This document shows positions 36,301 to 44,665 of a DNA stretch of 64,000 nt, piece by piece (within the stretch, counting starts at the first letter, position 1; the number at the start of each line of letters is the position of its first letter). Made by a program: the position numbers and the translations under genes. The notes beneath the pieces are model-generated. The model saw only the letters and a list, made by a program, of their open reading frames with translations. It was not told the origin of the DNA and did no database searches. The stretch is from an uncultured Alistipes sp. (GTDB lineage Bacteria; Bacteroidota; Bacteroidia; Bacteroidales; Rikenellaceae), in contig CAMWTS010000002.1 in the NCBI GenBank assembly GCA_947177225.1, forward strand, positions 89,490 through 153,489, given 5' to 3'.

Positions 36301-36424
36301 TTTTTCGTCAAAAGGCGTTAGTAGCGGTGCCGACATGAAATTGGCGCGGATAGGCTGTACTTACCCGTACTGCCTATTCGCGCCAATGATTGAGGTGACG
36401 CTAATGATGCCTTTTCACGAAAAA
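36301..36424. repeat. Family A palindromic element, copy A2
   Basis: Ends are TTTTTCGTCAAAAGGCGTTA and its near inverse CTTTTCACGAAAAA. The centre is a long hairpin: TTGGCGCG and ATAGGCTGTAC on one arm, GTACTGCCTAT and CGCGCCAA on the other. Relative to A4 one G-C pair is replaced by A-T. The stop codon of the aminotransferase gene lies inside its right end. Confidence 0.75.
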
Positions 36425-37617
36425 GTATCGAGAACAGAGACTATTATATCACAACACTCCTCAATCTCGTCCTCGGAAATGGTCAGAGGCGGAGAGATGC
36501 GGAAGGCGGTGTCGCAATAGAGAAACCAGTCGCTCATGATGCCACGCTGGGCAAATAGAGACATGACAGCGAAGAGACGCTCGGAGGAGCCTAACTCGAC
36601 GGCCATGAGCAGCCCCGAGCGACGTATCTCGCGCACGGCGGAATGAGACGACAGACGCGATTCGAAAAGCGCGCCCTTGCGCTCCACGGAGCCAAGTATA
36701 TCGTTGTCGATCAGATAATCGAGTGCGGCAAGACCGGCAGCACAGCATACGGGGTGGCCGCCGAATGTGGTGATATGCCCCAGCACGGGCGACGACTGCA
36801 AGGTCGACATTATCTCGCCACTGGCCACGAAACCGCCCAACGGCATGCCGCCGCCAAAGGCCTTGGCAAGACATACTATATCGGGGGTGACGCCGTATTT
36901 CAACGAGGCGAACATCTCGCCGGTACGTCCCATGCCGGTCTGTATCTCATCGAATATAAGCAGGGCACCCACCTCCGAGCAACGTCGGCGCAAAGCCTGC
37001 AAATAACCGTCGGCAGGCGTACGCACACCGGCCTCGCCCTGCACCGGTTCGCACAACACGCACGCCGTACGCGAAGTGATGCGCGACAACTCCTCGAAAG
37101 AGTTGAACTCGATGGCCTGCGTATCGGGCAGCAACGGTCGGAAAGCGCTCTTCCACTCCTCACCCTCAGGCGCACCCATCATGCTCATGGCACCATGGGT
37201 CGAGCCGTGATAGGCGCGACGCATGGAGATCATTTCGGTGCGGTGAGTGTAGCGTTTGGCAAGTTTCAATGCTCCCTCGACAGCTTCGGCTCCGGAGCTG
37301 ACGAAATAGACGCTGTCGAGCTCACCGGGCAGCAGCTCCGCAATGCGGCGCGCATACTCGACCTGCGGACGCTCGACCATCTCGCCGTAGACCATTACGT
37401 GCATGTAGTCGGCAGCCTGGCGCCGAACGGCCTCTACGACCGCGCTGTTGCCATGACCGACATTGTTGACGGAGACGCCGGCCACAAGATCGAAATAACG
37501 TTTGCCCTCAGGCGTATAGAAAAACGAACCCTCGGCACGTGCCACCTCGATCATCATAGGCGACGGCGAGGTCTGAGCCACATGCGCAAGAAACTGTTTG
37601 CGAAGTATGTCATTCAT
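36415..37617 (-). CDS. Class III PLP-dependent aminotransferase (acetylornithine/ornithine type)
   Basis: A 400-residue fold-type I aminotransferase. The PLP-anchoring lysine is K252 in VCLAKAFGGGMPLGG, the cofactor-phosphate loop SSGAEAVEGALKLAKRYT, and the ring-stacking Asp is in LLIFDEIQTGMGRTG. The sequence is closest in style to acetylornithine/ornithine or lysine-type omega-aminotransferases, but no other arginine-biosynthesis gene is near, so the substrate is open. It is the last gene of cvpA-rsgA-trmH-aminotransferase. Its final codons and stop lie inside repeat A2. A longer upstream frame overlapping trmH was rejected. Confidence 0.85.
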   Translation of the reverse strand: MNDILRKQFLAHVAQTSPSPMMIEVARAEGSFFYTPEGKRYFDLVAGVSVNNVGHGNSAVVEAVRRQAADYMHVMVYGEMVERPQVEYARRIAELLPGELDSVYFVSSGAEAVEGALKLAKRYTHRTEMISMRRAYHGSTHGAMSMMGAPEGEEWKSAFRPLLPDTQAIEFNSFEELSRITSRTACVLCEPVQGEAGVRTPADGYLQALRRRCSEVGALLIFDEIQTGMGRTGEMFASLKYGVTPDIVCLAKAFGGGMPLGGFVASGEIMSTLQSSPVLGHITTFGGHPVCCAAGLAALDYLIDNDILGSVERKGALFESRLSSHSAVREIRRSGLLMAVELGSSERLFAVMSLFAQRGIMSDWFLYCDTAFRISPPLTISEDEIEECCDIIVSVLDTFS

Positions 37618-37630
37618 CTCTTTCGAAGTT

Positions 37631-38344
37631 TTATTCCATGTCGTAACCGCCGCGTGCGAGTATGCCCTCGGCATCGCGAACACTCTCCAACGTCCAGCGC
37701 AGAAGCAGTTTGAGCTGCTCGTCATCGGACAGCTGCCAGCCGTCGACCGTCAGCCGCATGCGCTCCGAGAGCATATAGATGAGTATGGCCGCCGAGGCCG
37801 AGACATTGAGACTCTCGACCATACCGCACATGGGTATCGACAGAAACTCGTCGGCCGCAGCGAACACCTCCTCGCTGATACCGGCATGCTCGGTGCCGAA
37901 TATCAGGGCAAACGGACCGGCACCCACGTCGAACGTTTCGGGCGTGGAGCTGCGACGATGAGGCGTGGTGGCCACTATGCGATAGCCTGCCCCGCGCAGC
38001 GAGGCCAAAGCCTCGGAGGTGGATTCGTGGCGGTAGATATCGACCCACTTGTCGGTGCCGCGCACTATGTTGACGCTCGGATCGAAGCGGCAGAGGGTCT
38101 CCACCGTGTGCATCTCCTGTATGCCGAATGCCTCGGCATGACGCACCATAGCACTGGCATTCTGCGGGTGGAACATGTTTTCCGTCATGACGGTCATATA
38201 ACGCGTGCGGCGTGAAGCCGTGAGGCGCAACACCTCGCGGCGAGCTTCGGTCAGAAACTGCGACATGTAGTCGAGACGCTCGGCATACCACTCGCGCGGG
38301 TGCACCGCGTCGCGCAGATCACTTGCGATACTTTTCATCTTCAT
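37631..38344 (-). CDS. trmH: tRNA (guanosine-18-2'-O)-methyltransferase, SpoU family
   Basis: A 237-residue SPOUT methyltransferase with the trefoil-knot motifs NMFHPQNASAMVRHAEAFGI, FALIFGTEHAGISEE and IPMCGMVESLNVSASAAILI. These place it in the SpoU/TrmH group that methylates the 2'-O of G18 in the tRNA D-loop using SAM. The C-terminal extension is helical and Arg/Leu-rich, as in TrmH. It overlaps the end of rsgA by about 25 bp; an ATG two codons later (38338) is an alternative start. Confidence 0.9.
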   Translation of the reverse strand: MKMKSIASDLRDAVHPREWYAERLDYMSQFLTEARREVLRLTASRRTRYMTVMTENMFHPQNASAMVRHAEAFGIQEMHTVETLCRFDPSVNIVRGTDKWVDIYRHESTSEALASLRGAGYRIVATTPHRRSSTPETFDVGAGPFALIFGTEHAGISEEVFAAADEFLSIPMCGMVESLNVSASAAILIYMLSERMRLTVDGWQLSDDEQLKLLLRWTLESVRDAEGILARGGYDME

Positions 38345-39245
38345 CGAGTATTTTCAAATAACTTTCATAACGCGACCACGCCACCTCGCCCCGCTCCACC
38401 GCATCGCGCACGGCACAGCCCGGCTCGTGCGTATGAGTGCAGTTATAGAAACGGCACTCGGGTGCAAGACGCATCATCTCAGAGAAATAACGGCACAATT
38501 CGGCATCGTCGATATCGATCAACCCGAAGCCTTTGATGCCGGGGGTGTCTATTATATAGCCCTCGTCGATGGGATACATCGTCGAGAAGGTGGTGGTATG
38601 ACGGCCTTTGCCATGGCTGTCGGAGATCTCCCCCGTGCGCACCTCGGCATCGGGCAGCAGCGATCCGATAAGCGTCGACTTGCCCACGCCCGAATTGCCC
38701 GACAGCAGCGTGGTATGCCCGCGAAGCAGCGCACGCACCGTCCCGACGCCCTCGCCCGTCGCGCCCGACACTCTTATGATGTCGTAGCCCGCACGACGGT
38801 ATGTATGCTCGAAGTCGGACACTTCGTCCGGTGCCTCGGACAGCAAGTCGGCCTTCGACAGCACTATCGTGACAGGAACCTTGTAGGCCTCGCACGTGAC
38901 GAGAAAACGATCGACGAACTCTCTTGCCGTCACAGGCGAGAACAGCGTCACCATCAGCAGCGCACGATCGACGTTGGCAGCTATTATGTGCGACTCCTTC
39001 GAGAGGTTGGAGGCGCGGCGTATGACATAGTTGCGGCGCGGTGCGATGTCGGTGATGACCCAATCGCCCTGCTCGTCGGCATGGCACTCGACAACATCGC
39101 CGACGACCACGGGATTGGTCGAACGCACCCCTTTCAGACGCAGACGGCCGCGTATGCGGCAGCGTATGCGCTCTGCCCCGACAGCCACCTCGTACCAGCT
39201 GCCCGTCGAGCTGATGACTACTCCCTGACAAACGTTACTCTGCAT
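38319..39245 (-). CDS. rsgA: Small ribosomal subunit biogenesis GTPase RsgA
   Basis: RsgA is a circularly permuted GTPase that matures the 30S subunit. The 308-residue protein has an N-terminal OB fold (about 1-75), then G4 (VLSKADLL), then the P-loop GNSGVGKSTLIGSLLP, then G3-like DTPGIKGFG, in permuted order. The zinc-binding C-terminal domain is seen in CRFYNCTHTHEPGC. The start at 39245 (MQSNVCQGVVISS) was chosen to fit the OB fold; it overlaps the cvpA stop by 11 bp. Confidence 0.95.
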   Translation of the reverse strand: MQSNVCQGVVISSTGSWYEVAVGAERIRCRIRGRLRLKGVRSTNPVVVGDVVECHADEQGDWVITDIAPRRNYVIRRASNLSKESHIIAANVDRALLMVTLFSPVTAREFVDRFLVTCEAYKVPVTIVLSKADLLSEAPDEVSDFEHTYRRAGYDIIRVSGATGEGVGTVRALLRGHTTLLSGNSGVGKSTLIGSLLPDAEVRTGEISDSHGKGRHTTTFSTMYPIDEGYIIDTPGIKGFGLIDIDDAELCRYFSEMMRLAPECRFYNCTHTHEPGCAVRDAVERGEVAWSRYESYLKILDEDEKYRK

Positions 39246-39882
39246 CGTCGGAGCGGTTTTGCAACGGCACGCAGCCGTCGATGGTTCTCTGCATATACTC
39301 GTCGGCAGCACTGCGCACCGCACGGTCGATCTCGGAGAGCTGCGGACACAGCGCATCGCCCAGGCGCACGAGCGCGCCGAATGTCAGCGATTTGTCGAGC
39401 GTAGAGAAATCGACATATTTATGGCGAAACAGTTCGCGCACCGGCTCGCCCGTTTCGATGTAGCGGCGCACGGCATCTGGATTCTCACGCAGCGTCTCGG
39501 CCGAAATGCTCTCTGTGTCGACATTGGCCTTGTCGAACACGGAAAACAACGCTCCCAACGCCATCAGCACGGCAGCCACGCTCACAGCCGCACCGGTAAC
39601 GGCATCGACATGCCTCACCGGCCGCCACACCACTATCGAACGTATCATCGGAGCTATGATCCACACGGCCAGCATCACCACAGCCACGATAAGCGAGAAA
39701 CCCACGGCGGCTGCCGAAGAGTCGTCGTGCAGGAAGATCCCGCCCACGGCCGAAGCGTATCGCGAAGCCACGATTATGGCAGCATAGAGTCCCGCCATGT
39801 GGCACAACTGCACCACCAGTCCCCGGCGCATGCCCATCACCACGGCCCATATCACGATCAGAACAACTGTCAAATCTATCAT
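39235..39882 (-). CDS. CvpA family membrane protein
   Basis: A 215-residue protein with about four transmembrane helices in the first 150 residues, starting MIDLTVVLIVIWAVVMGMRRG. The G-x-RRG-like turn after the first helix and the overall pattern match the CvpA family, known in E. coli for colicin V production and for envelope stress tolerance. The C-terminal part is soluble and charged. The start was placed at 39882 because the upstream open frame has no membrane-protein character. It leads the four-gene operon. Confidence 0.82.
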   Translation of the reverse strand: MIDLTVVLIVIWAVVMGMRRGLVVQLCHMAGLYAAIIVASRYASAVGGIFLHDDSSAAAVGFSLIVAVVMLAVWIIAPMIRSIVVWRPVRHVDAVTGAAVSVAAVLMALGALFSVFDKANVDTESISAETLRENPDAVRRYIETGEPVRELFRHKYVDFSTLDKSLTFGALVRLGDALCPQLSEIDRAVRSAADEYMQRTIDGCVPLQNRSDDAE

Positions 39883-40185
39883 ATCGTCACTAACATTATA
39901 TATGACTTCAAAATCATAACAACGCACCTGCGCGCAGCAATCGCATGCCGGCACTGAGCGCATAATCCGCACGAAGTTACTACTTTTTTTTCGGTTATCG
40001 TCACTTTGCGGCAAAGAAATGGAGCATGCGGCGATCGGGGCACGGATTGTGCGACGGTGCCGGCTATACGTCCTGCCGGCATCGGCAAGCACACAACGTC
40101 ATAACAGACAACGATTATCGATGCTCTGCGGCATTTTCGAACACAATTAGAGGCATTAAAACTGAGCGCATATCATTTTTATGCC
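39883..40185. other. Divergent intergenic region
   Basis: Between the cvpA start and the GH2-like gene I see no gene or RNA. The stretch includes several short inverted words (for example TGCCGGC-type near 40059-40082) but no clear terminator. Only the GH2 -7 box at its right end is convincing. Confidence 0.4.
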
Positions 40186-40193
40186 TATCTTTG
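40186..40193 (+). promoter_or_regulatory. -7 box of the GH2-like gene
   Basis: TATCTTTG, a perfect match to TAnnTTTG, 19 nt upstream of the chosen ATG. Confidence 0.6.
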
Positions 40194-40211
40194 CATAATA
40201 AAATGTTTGGT

Positions 40212-42272
40212 ATGAAACGCTATATAACAGGTCTGATAATGTTGATGATCCTCTCGACGGGCAGCATCGCCGCCTCGTCGCGAGAGACATATTCGCTCAA
40301 CGACGGCTGGCTGTTCTTCTTCAAGCAGGAGGCCGACAGCGACGGCGCACGCCACATAACGCTTCCTCACACGTGGAATCTCGATGCCACCGCCTCCGAC
40401 GGCGTATATCTGCAAACCACAGCCAATTACACCCGCGAGATATACATTCCCGAAGAGTGGCGCGGACGACGTCTGTTCGTCCGCTTCGACGGCGTGCAGA
40501 ACGTAGCCGACATATTCCTCAACGGCCGCCATGTGGGCGAGCACCGCGGCGGCTGGACAGCATTCACATTCGAGATCACGGACGAGGTGACTTTCGGTGC
40601 CAACAACACTCTGCTGGCCGTTGTCAGCAATGCCTATCGCAACGACGTGCTGCCCACCTCGTCGGACATGAATCTCTACGGCGGCATATATCGCGGCGTG
40701 GAGCTTATAGCCACTTCGCAGAACATCATATCGCCGCTCCACTTCTCGTCTGACGGCGTGATGGTCACCACCTCGCGACTTACGGCCGAACGCGCCGAGG
40801 GCAACATCGATGTCTATCTGTCGGCACCCAAGGAGACCTCGGTCAACGTCAATGCAAGGATATTCTCGCCCGATGGCAAAAGCGTATTCGCCAAGAGCGT
40901 GCGCGCCACCAAGATCGACCCGTCACGACCGCTCTCCATACCCTTCGCCATAGACAATCCCTCGCCGTGGAGCTGCGACGATCCGAAGCTCTACCGCGTG
41001 CGTGTGACCATAGGCAACGAGGATTCGCCCACGGACGAGGTCAACGTCCGCACGGGTCTGCGGCGCATAGCCATCGGCGACGACAACCGCCTGCGCATCA
41101 ATGACAGCATAGTCGATGTTCACGGTGTCAACATGGCGCACGACCGCGCCGGTGTGGGCAGTGCCATGCGCACGCGTCACTACGACGAGGATCTGTCGCT
41201 GATAGAGGATCTGGGAGCCAATGCCCTGCGCTCGCTCACGGCTCCTCACGACAACTATCTATACGACCGCTGCGACGAAAAGGGCGTGTTGGTATGGATC
41301 GACATGCCGCTGACCCGTGCGCAGATATTGAGCGACATAAGCTACTTCGCCACCGACATGTTCCGCGCCAACGGACGCGAGCAGTTGCAGGAGATAATAT
41401 ATCAGAACTACAACCACCCGTCGGTAGTGATGTGGGGCATATTCTCGCAGCTGTGGCAGAAGGGCGACGATCCGCTGCCCTACGTGCGTGAGCTCAACTC
41501 TCTGGCCAAACGCATCGACCCCACGCGTCCCACGGTTGCGTGCAGCGATGCCGACGGCGACCTCAACTTCGTCACCGACCTGATAGTGTTCCGTCAGAAC
41601 ATAGGCTGGTACAGAGGCACCCCCGACGATGTGGCAATATGGTGCACTCAGCTCTCCGGCAATCCCACATGGAGCAAACTGCATTACGGCGTATGTTACG
41701 GCGAAGGTGGATCGATCGACCAGCAGGCCGACCAATACTCGCGCGCCGAGGCCAGCCCCAACACACGCTGGCTGCCCGAACGCCGGCAGACGGCATTTCA
41801 CGAACGCTATGCGGCCAACATATCGCAGAGCGGAATATTCTGGGGAGTATGGATCGACAACATGTTCGACTACGGATCGTCGCGCCGCTCCTACGGACAG
41901 AACCAGGCGGGACTGATGACATTCGACCACAAAGACAAGAAAGACGCCTATTTCCTCTATCGTGCGCTATGGAACCGCAGCCTGCCCACACTCTACATAT
42001 CGGAGCGTCGCTGGAACATGCGTCAGGACAGCATTCAGCAGTTCAAGATATATTCGTCGGAGGAGGCTCCGCTGCTGCTGGTGGGCGGCGACACCGTCGC
42101 CGTACGCGAGGTGGCACCGTGCCAATATCTCTCCGACTCGGTCATCATGCACAGCTACAACCGCATCGAGTCGCGCACCTCGAAGCAGACCGACAGCATA
42201 GGCGTTACAATCGACAACGCCTTAAAATCGCGACGGCAGCAGGCCCTTCGCACATCAACAGGTCGACGATAG
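40212..42272 (+). CDS. GH2-fold protein lacking both catalytic glutamates (probable pseudoenzyme)
   Basis: A 686-residue secreted protein with signal peptide MKRYITGLIMLMILSTGSIAA and the glycoside hydrolase family 2 layout: sugar-binding jelly roll (about 26-170), immunoglobulin-like domain (about 170-285) and TIM barrel (about 285-600). Family motifs are well kept (LPHTWNLDA, NLYGGIYRGVEL, VDVHGVNMAHDRAG, YDRCDEKGVLVWIDMP, NHPSVVMWGI). However, the acid/base NE reads SQ (FSQL, Q413), and the nucleophile Glu of the usual SEYGAGGSI motif is Cys (VCYGEGGSI, C495). The C-terminal domains usual in this family are reduced to a short tail. It probably binds rather than cleaves glycans. An ATG at 40203 is an alternative start. 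Confidence 0.85.
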   Translation: MKRYITGLIMLMILSTGSIAASSRETYSLNDGWLFFFKQEADSDGARHITLPHTWNLDATASDGVYLQTTANYTREIYIPEEWRGRRLFVRFDGVQNVADIFLNGRHVGEHRGGWTAFTFEITDEVTFGANNTLLAVVSNAYRNDVLPTSSDMNLYGGIYRGVELIATSQNIISPLHFSSDGVMVTTSRLTAERAEGNIDVYLSAPKETSVNVNARIFSPDGKSVFAKSVRATKIDPSRPLSIPFAIDNPSPWSCDDPKLYRVRVTIGNEDSPTDEVNVRTGLRRIAIGDDNRLRINDSIVDVHGVNMAHDRAGVGSAMRTRHYDEDLSLIEDLGANALRSLTAPHDNYLYDRCDEKGVLVWIDMPLTRAQILSDISYFATDMFRANGREQLQEIIYQNYNHPSVVMWGIFSQLWQKGDDPLPYVRELNSLAKRIDPTRPTVACSDADGDLNFVTDLIVFRQNIGWYRGTPDDVAIWCTQLSGNPTWSKLHYGVCYGEGGSIDQQADQYSRAEASPNTRWLPERRQTAFHERYAANISQSGIFWGVWIDNMFDYGSSRRSYGQNQAGLMTFDHKDKKDAYFLYRALWNRSLPTLYISERRWNMRQDSIQQFKIYSSEEAPLLLVGGDTVAVREVAPCQYLSDSVIMHSYNRIESRTSKQTDSIGVTIDNALKSRRQQALRTSTGRR

Positions 42273-42810
42273 AGAGGTTGGGTTCGAACGGCACTCTCTC
42301 GGCAAATACCTGAACATAAGGCTCGATCGAAAAGGTTGAGCCTCTTCGTTTGTCGCGCAGATCGGTATCGCCGGCAGCAGCCTCGACATAGCTCTCGCTC
42401 ACCGCGGGCATGCAATCGCCGCAGCGCAGCACATCGAGCGTGCGGCTGAGTATCTCCATATTGTAATCGACCAGATAACGCCACTCTCGACCGTACAGAT
42501 CGGCAAAACGGTCGGCATAGTGATCGAAATATGGCGACGACCGATAGGCCGAAACCATTGCCGTCCAGTGCTGATGCTGCCAACGCTTGGAATAGTCGAG
42601 CCGCATATCGCGCATGGGCTGGCGCGGACGATCGGCATGGCACAGCTGCGCACTGAGCTGCATAACGCCACCCGCAGTCATTATGCGCGTGCGGTTGCGC
42701 TCCGAACGCTTCACGTAGTTTTCACCCAGATCTATCACACAGTCGCCGCACTGCAATATGCGGGCATACCACTCCGCCGAGCCCCAATATACCGAAGGAA
42801 GAATCGTCAT
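42205..42810 (-). CDS. WbqC-like family protein
   Basis: A 201-residue protein of the WbqC type, shown by LPSVYWGSAEWYARILQCGD, the CVIDLGENYVKRSERNRTRI block and the LDYSKRWQHQHWTAM stretch. The family is common in polysaccharide gene clusters; WbqC-like proteins are thought to act in sugar-amine or acyl modification, but the reaction is not firmly known. Here it is coupled to prmA by an ATGA overlap, which fixes the start at 42810. Its 3' end overlaps the convergent GH2-like gene by 68 bp. Confidence 0.82.
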   Translation of the reverse strand: MTILPSVYWGSAEWYARILQCGDCVIDLGENYVKRSERNRTRIMTAGGVMQLSAQLCHADRPRQPMRDMRLDYSKRWQHQHWTAMVSAYRSSPYFDHYADRFADLYGREWRYLVDYNMEILSRTLDVLRCGDCMPAVSESYVEAAAGDTDLRDKRRGSTFSIEPYVQVFAERVPFEPNLSIVDLLMCEGPAAVAILRRCRL

Positions 42811-43667
42811 GACAGCTGCTTTTTGAAGTGCAACATTCGCCATTCGCCGTCGGCCGAGCTGTCGACGAGCCTCAGCGAGAAGCCGCAGCAGCACTCCTCG
42901 ACTGCCGGCACATCGTCGGCGAGAAAACCGCTCAGCAGCAGATCGCCGCCCGAAGGCAGCATGGCAGCATAATACGGCATGTCAGCCACGATTATGTTGC
43001 GGTTGATATTTGCCAGAATCACATCGTAACGCTCCCCGCTCACCTCGGCCACCGTGCCTTCGACGGGTGTTACGAGCCGCTCGACACCGCTCAGCGCGAT
43101 GCTTCGCCGACAGCTCTCCACCGACCACGGATCGATGTCGACGGCATCGACATGCAGCGCACCGCACTTGGCCGCCACGATGGAGAGTATGCCCGTGCCG
43201 CAACCCATGTCGAGCACACGTCGACCGGCGATGGGCAATCGGCGCACGCCGCAGCACATCATGCGCGTTGTGGCATGATGCCCCGATCCGAACGACATGG
43301 AAGGCGAAACAACTATGTCGAACTCTCCCATTTCGGGGTGGGGATCGTGCCACTCGCCGCGCACGATCATGTCGTCGCCCACCGCTATCGGTTCGAACCC
43401 GTCGCGTTCCCACTCAGCATTCCAGTTCTGCGACTCGATGACTTTGCACTCGGCCTCGATGCCATAGCGCGCGAGCTGCCGCGCCGCCTCGTCGCGACAC
43501 GAAACCCACTCCGGTTCGGGTATATAGGCGCACAAGTCAACGCTCTTGCCGTCAGGGCAATCCTCCTGCACGAAGCTGTCGAACGGAAAGTCGGCCAACT
43601 CGGCCTCGACGATCTCGGCCGTCTGCTCGTCACAGAGCCTCATGCGAAGCTCAACATATTGTTTCAT
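42807..43667 (-). CDS. prmA: Ribosomal protein L11 methyltransferase
   Basis: PrmA methylates ribosomal protein L11 with SAM. The 286-residue protein has an N-terminal substrate-recognition domain (about 1-60, MKQYVELRMRLCDEQTAEIV), a linker, and a Rossmann methyltransferase domain with PSMSFGSGHHATTRMM, VLDMGCGTGILSIVAAKCGA and VILANINRNIIV. These are the PrmA signature motifs. The start at 43667 was chosen over a longer frame because a -7 box lies about 30 nt upstream of it. The downstream wbqC-like gene is translationally coupled. Confidence 0.94.
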   Translation of the reverse strand: MKQYVELRMRLCDEQTAEIVEAELADFPFDSFVQEDCPDGKSVDLCAYIPEPEWVSCRDEAARQLARYGIEAECKVIESQNWNAEWERDGFEPIAVGDDMIVRGEWHDPHPEMGEFDIVVSPSMSFGSGHHATTRMMCCGVRRLPIAGRRVLDMGCGTGILSIVAAKCGALHVDAVDIDPWSVESCRRSIALSGVERLVTPVEGTVAEVSGERYDVILANINRNIIVADMPYYAAMLPSGGDLLLSGFLADDVPAVEECCCGFSLRLVDSSADGEWRMLHFKKQLS

Positions 43668-43696
43668 TATGTAAAATAATTTTCGTATATTCGCTG

Positions 43697-43704
43697 CAAA
43701 AGTA
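43697..43704 (-). promoter_or_regulatory. -7 box of prmA promoter
   Basis: The minus strand reads TACTTTTG, which fits TAnnTTTG, about 30 nt upstream of the prmA ATG. The divergent xerD gene starts at 43713, so the intergenic space is only 45 bp. Confidence 0.5.
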
Positions 43705-43712
43705 ACGATATT

Positions 43713-44630
43713 ATGGCAGAGTGCACAAAAAAATGGCAGGAAATCGCCCGCGAATATCGCCGCTACATACGACTCGAAAAGCATCTGTCGGAGAACACCG
43801 TCGACGGCTACATGCGCGATCTGCAAGAGTTCGCCCACTTCATACTGCGAATGTACGATGTCACGCCGCAAAATGTCTCCTCGCAGATGATTCAGCGCTA
43901 CATGTCATGGCTCTACGATGCCGGACGGCAACGCACATCGCAGGCGCGCCGCCTTAGCGGCATCAAGAGCTTCTACAACTTCCTGCTGCTGGGCGACCGC
44001 ATAGAGACTCTTCCCACCGAACATATCGAATCGCCAAAGATAGGGCGCACACTGCCCGACGTGCTGTCGACCGAAGAGATAGACCGCATCATCGGCACGG
44101 TCGACAACTCCACGGCGAAGGGGCGGCGCGACAGCGCAATGCTCGAAGTGCTCTACTCGTGCGGTCTGCGCGTATCGGAGCTGACGGCGCTGCGTCTCGG
44201 CGACCTCTTCTTCGGCGAGGGCTGCATACGCATCACCGGCAAGGGCGACAAGCAGCGATACGTACCCATAAGCCCCACGGCGCGCGACAAGATACGACTC
44301 TACATGGAGTGCCGCTCACCGCGCCGGCGCAGCGAAGAGACCCTCTTTCTCAACAACCGCGGGCAGGCCTTGACGCGAGTGATGGTCTTCACCATAATCA
44401 AGAAAGCCGCCGCCGAGGCCGGCATCGATAAACATATCAGCCCCCACACCTTCCGCCACTCGTTCGCCACGCATCTGTTGGAGGGAGGTGCCGACATAAG
44501 GCAGGTACAGGAGTTGCTGGGACATGAGAACATACTCACTACCGAGATCTACACCCATCTCGACAGCAAGCACCTGCAACGCACCATCGAGGACAAGTTC
44601 GACAACATAGGCGATCTGGTAGTCGAGTAG
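43713..44630 (+). CDS. xerD: Site-specific tyrosine recombinase XerD
   Basis: XerD resolves chromosome dimers at dif with XerC and FtsK. The 305-residue protein has an N-terminal SAM-like core-binding domain (about 10-95) and a catalytic domain. All catalytic residues are present: R153 (SCGLRVSEL), K180 (GKGDKQR), H245 and R248 ([18 protein letters not shown]), H271 ([10 protein letters not shown]) and the nucleophile Y280 (EIYTHLD). It is a housekeeping gene rather than a mobile-element integrase: no att repeats or cargo genes are near. It opens a probable six-gene plus-strand run. Confidence 0.95.
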   Translation: MAECTKKWQEIAREYRRYIRLEKHLSENTVDGYMRDLQEFAHFILRMYDVTPQNVSSQMIQRYMSWLYDAGRQRTSQARRLSGIKSFYNFLLLGDRIETLPTEHIESPKIGRTLPDVLSTEEIDRIIGTVDNSTAKGRRDSAMLEVLYSCGLRVSELTALRLGDLFFGEGCIRITGKGDKQRYVPISPTARDKIRLYMECRSPRRRSEETLFLNNRGQALTRVMVFTIIKKAAAEAGIDKHISPHTFRHSFATHLLEGGADIRQVQELLGHENILTTEIYTHLDSKHLQRTIEDKFDNIGDLVVE

Positions 44631-44665
44631 CGCAACCCGAAAACACGATTCAAATCATACGCAAT

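Noticed and set aside
43713..44630. Tyrosine recombinase as integrase of a mobile island
   Set aside because: The sequence has the length and motifs of housekeeping XerD. No att duplication, tRNA target or cargo genes are nearby.
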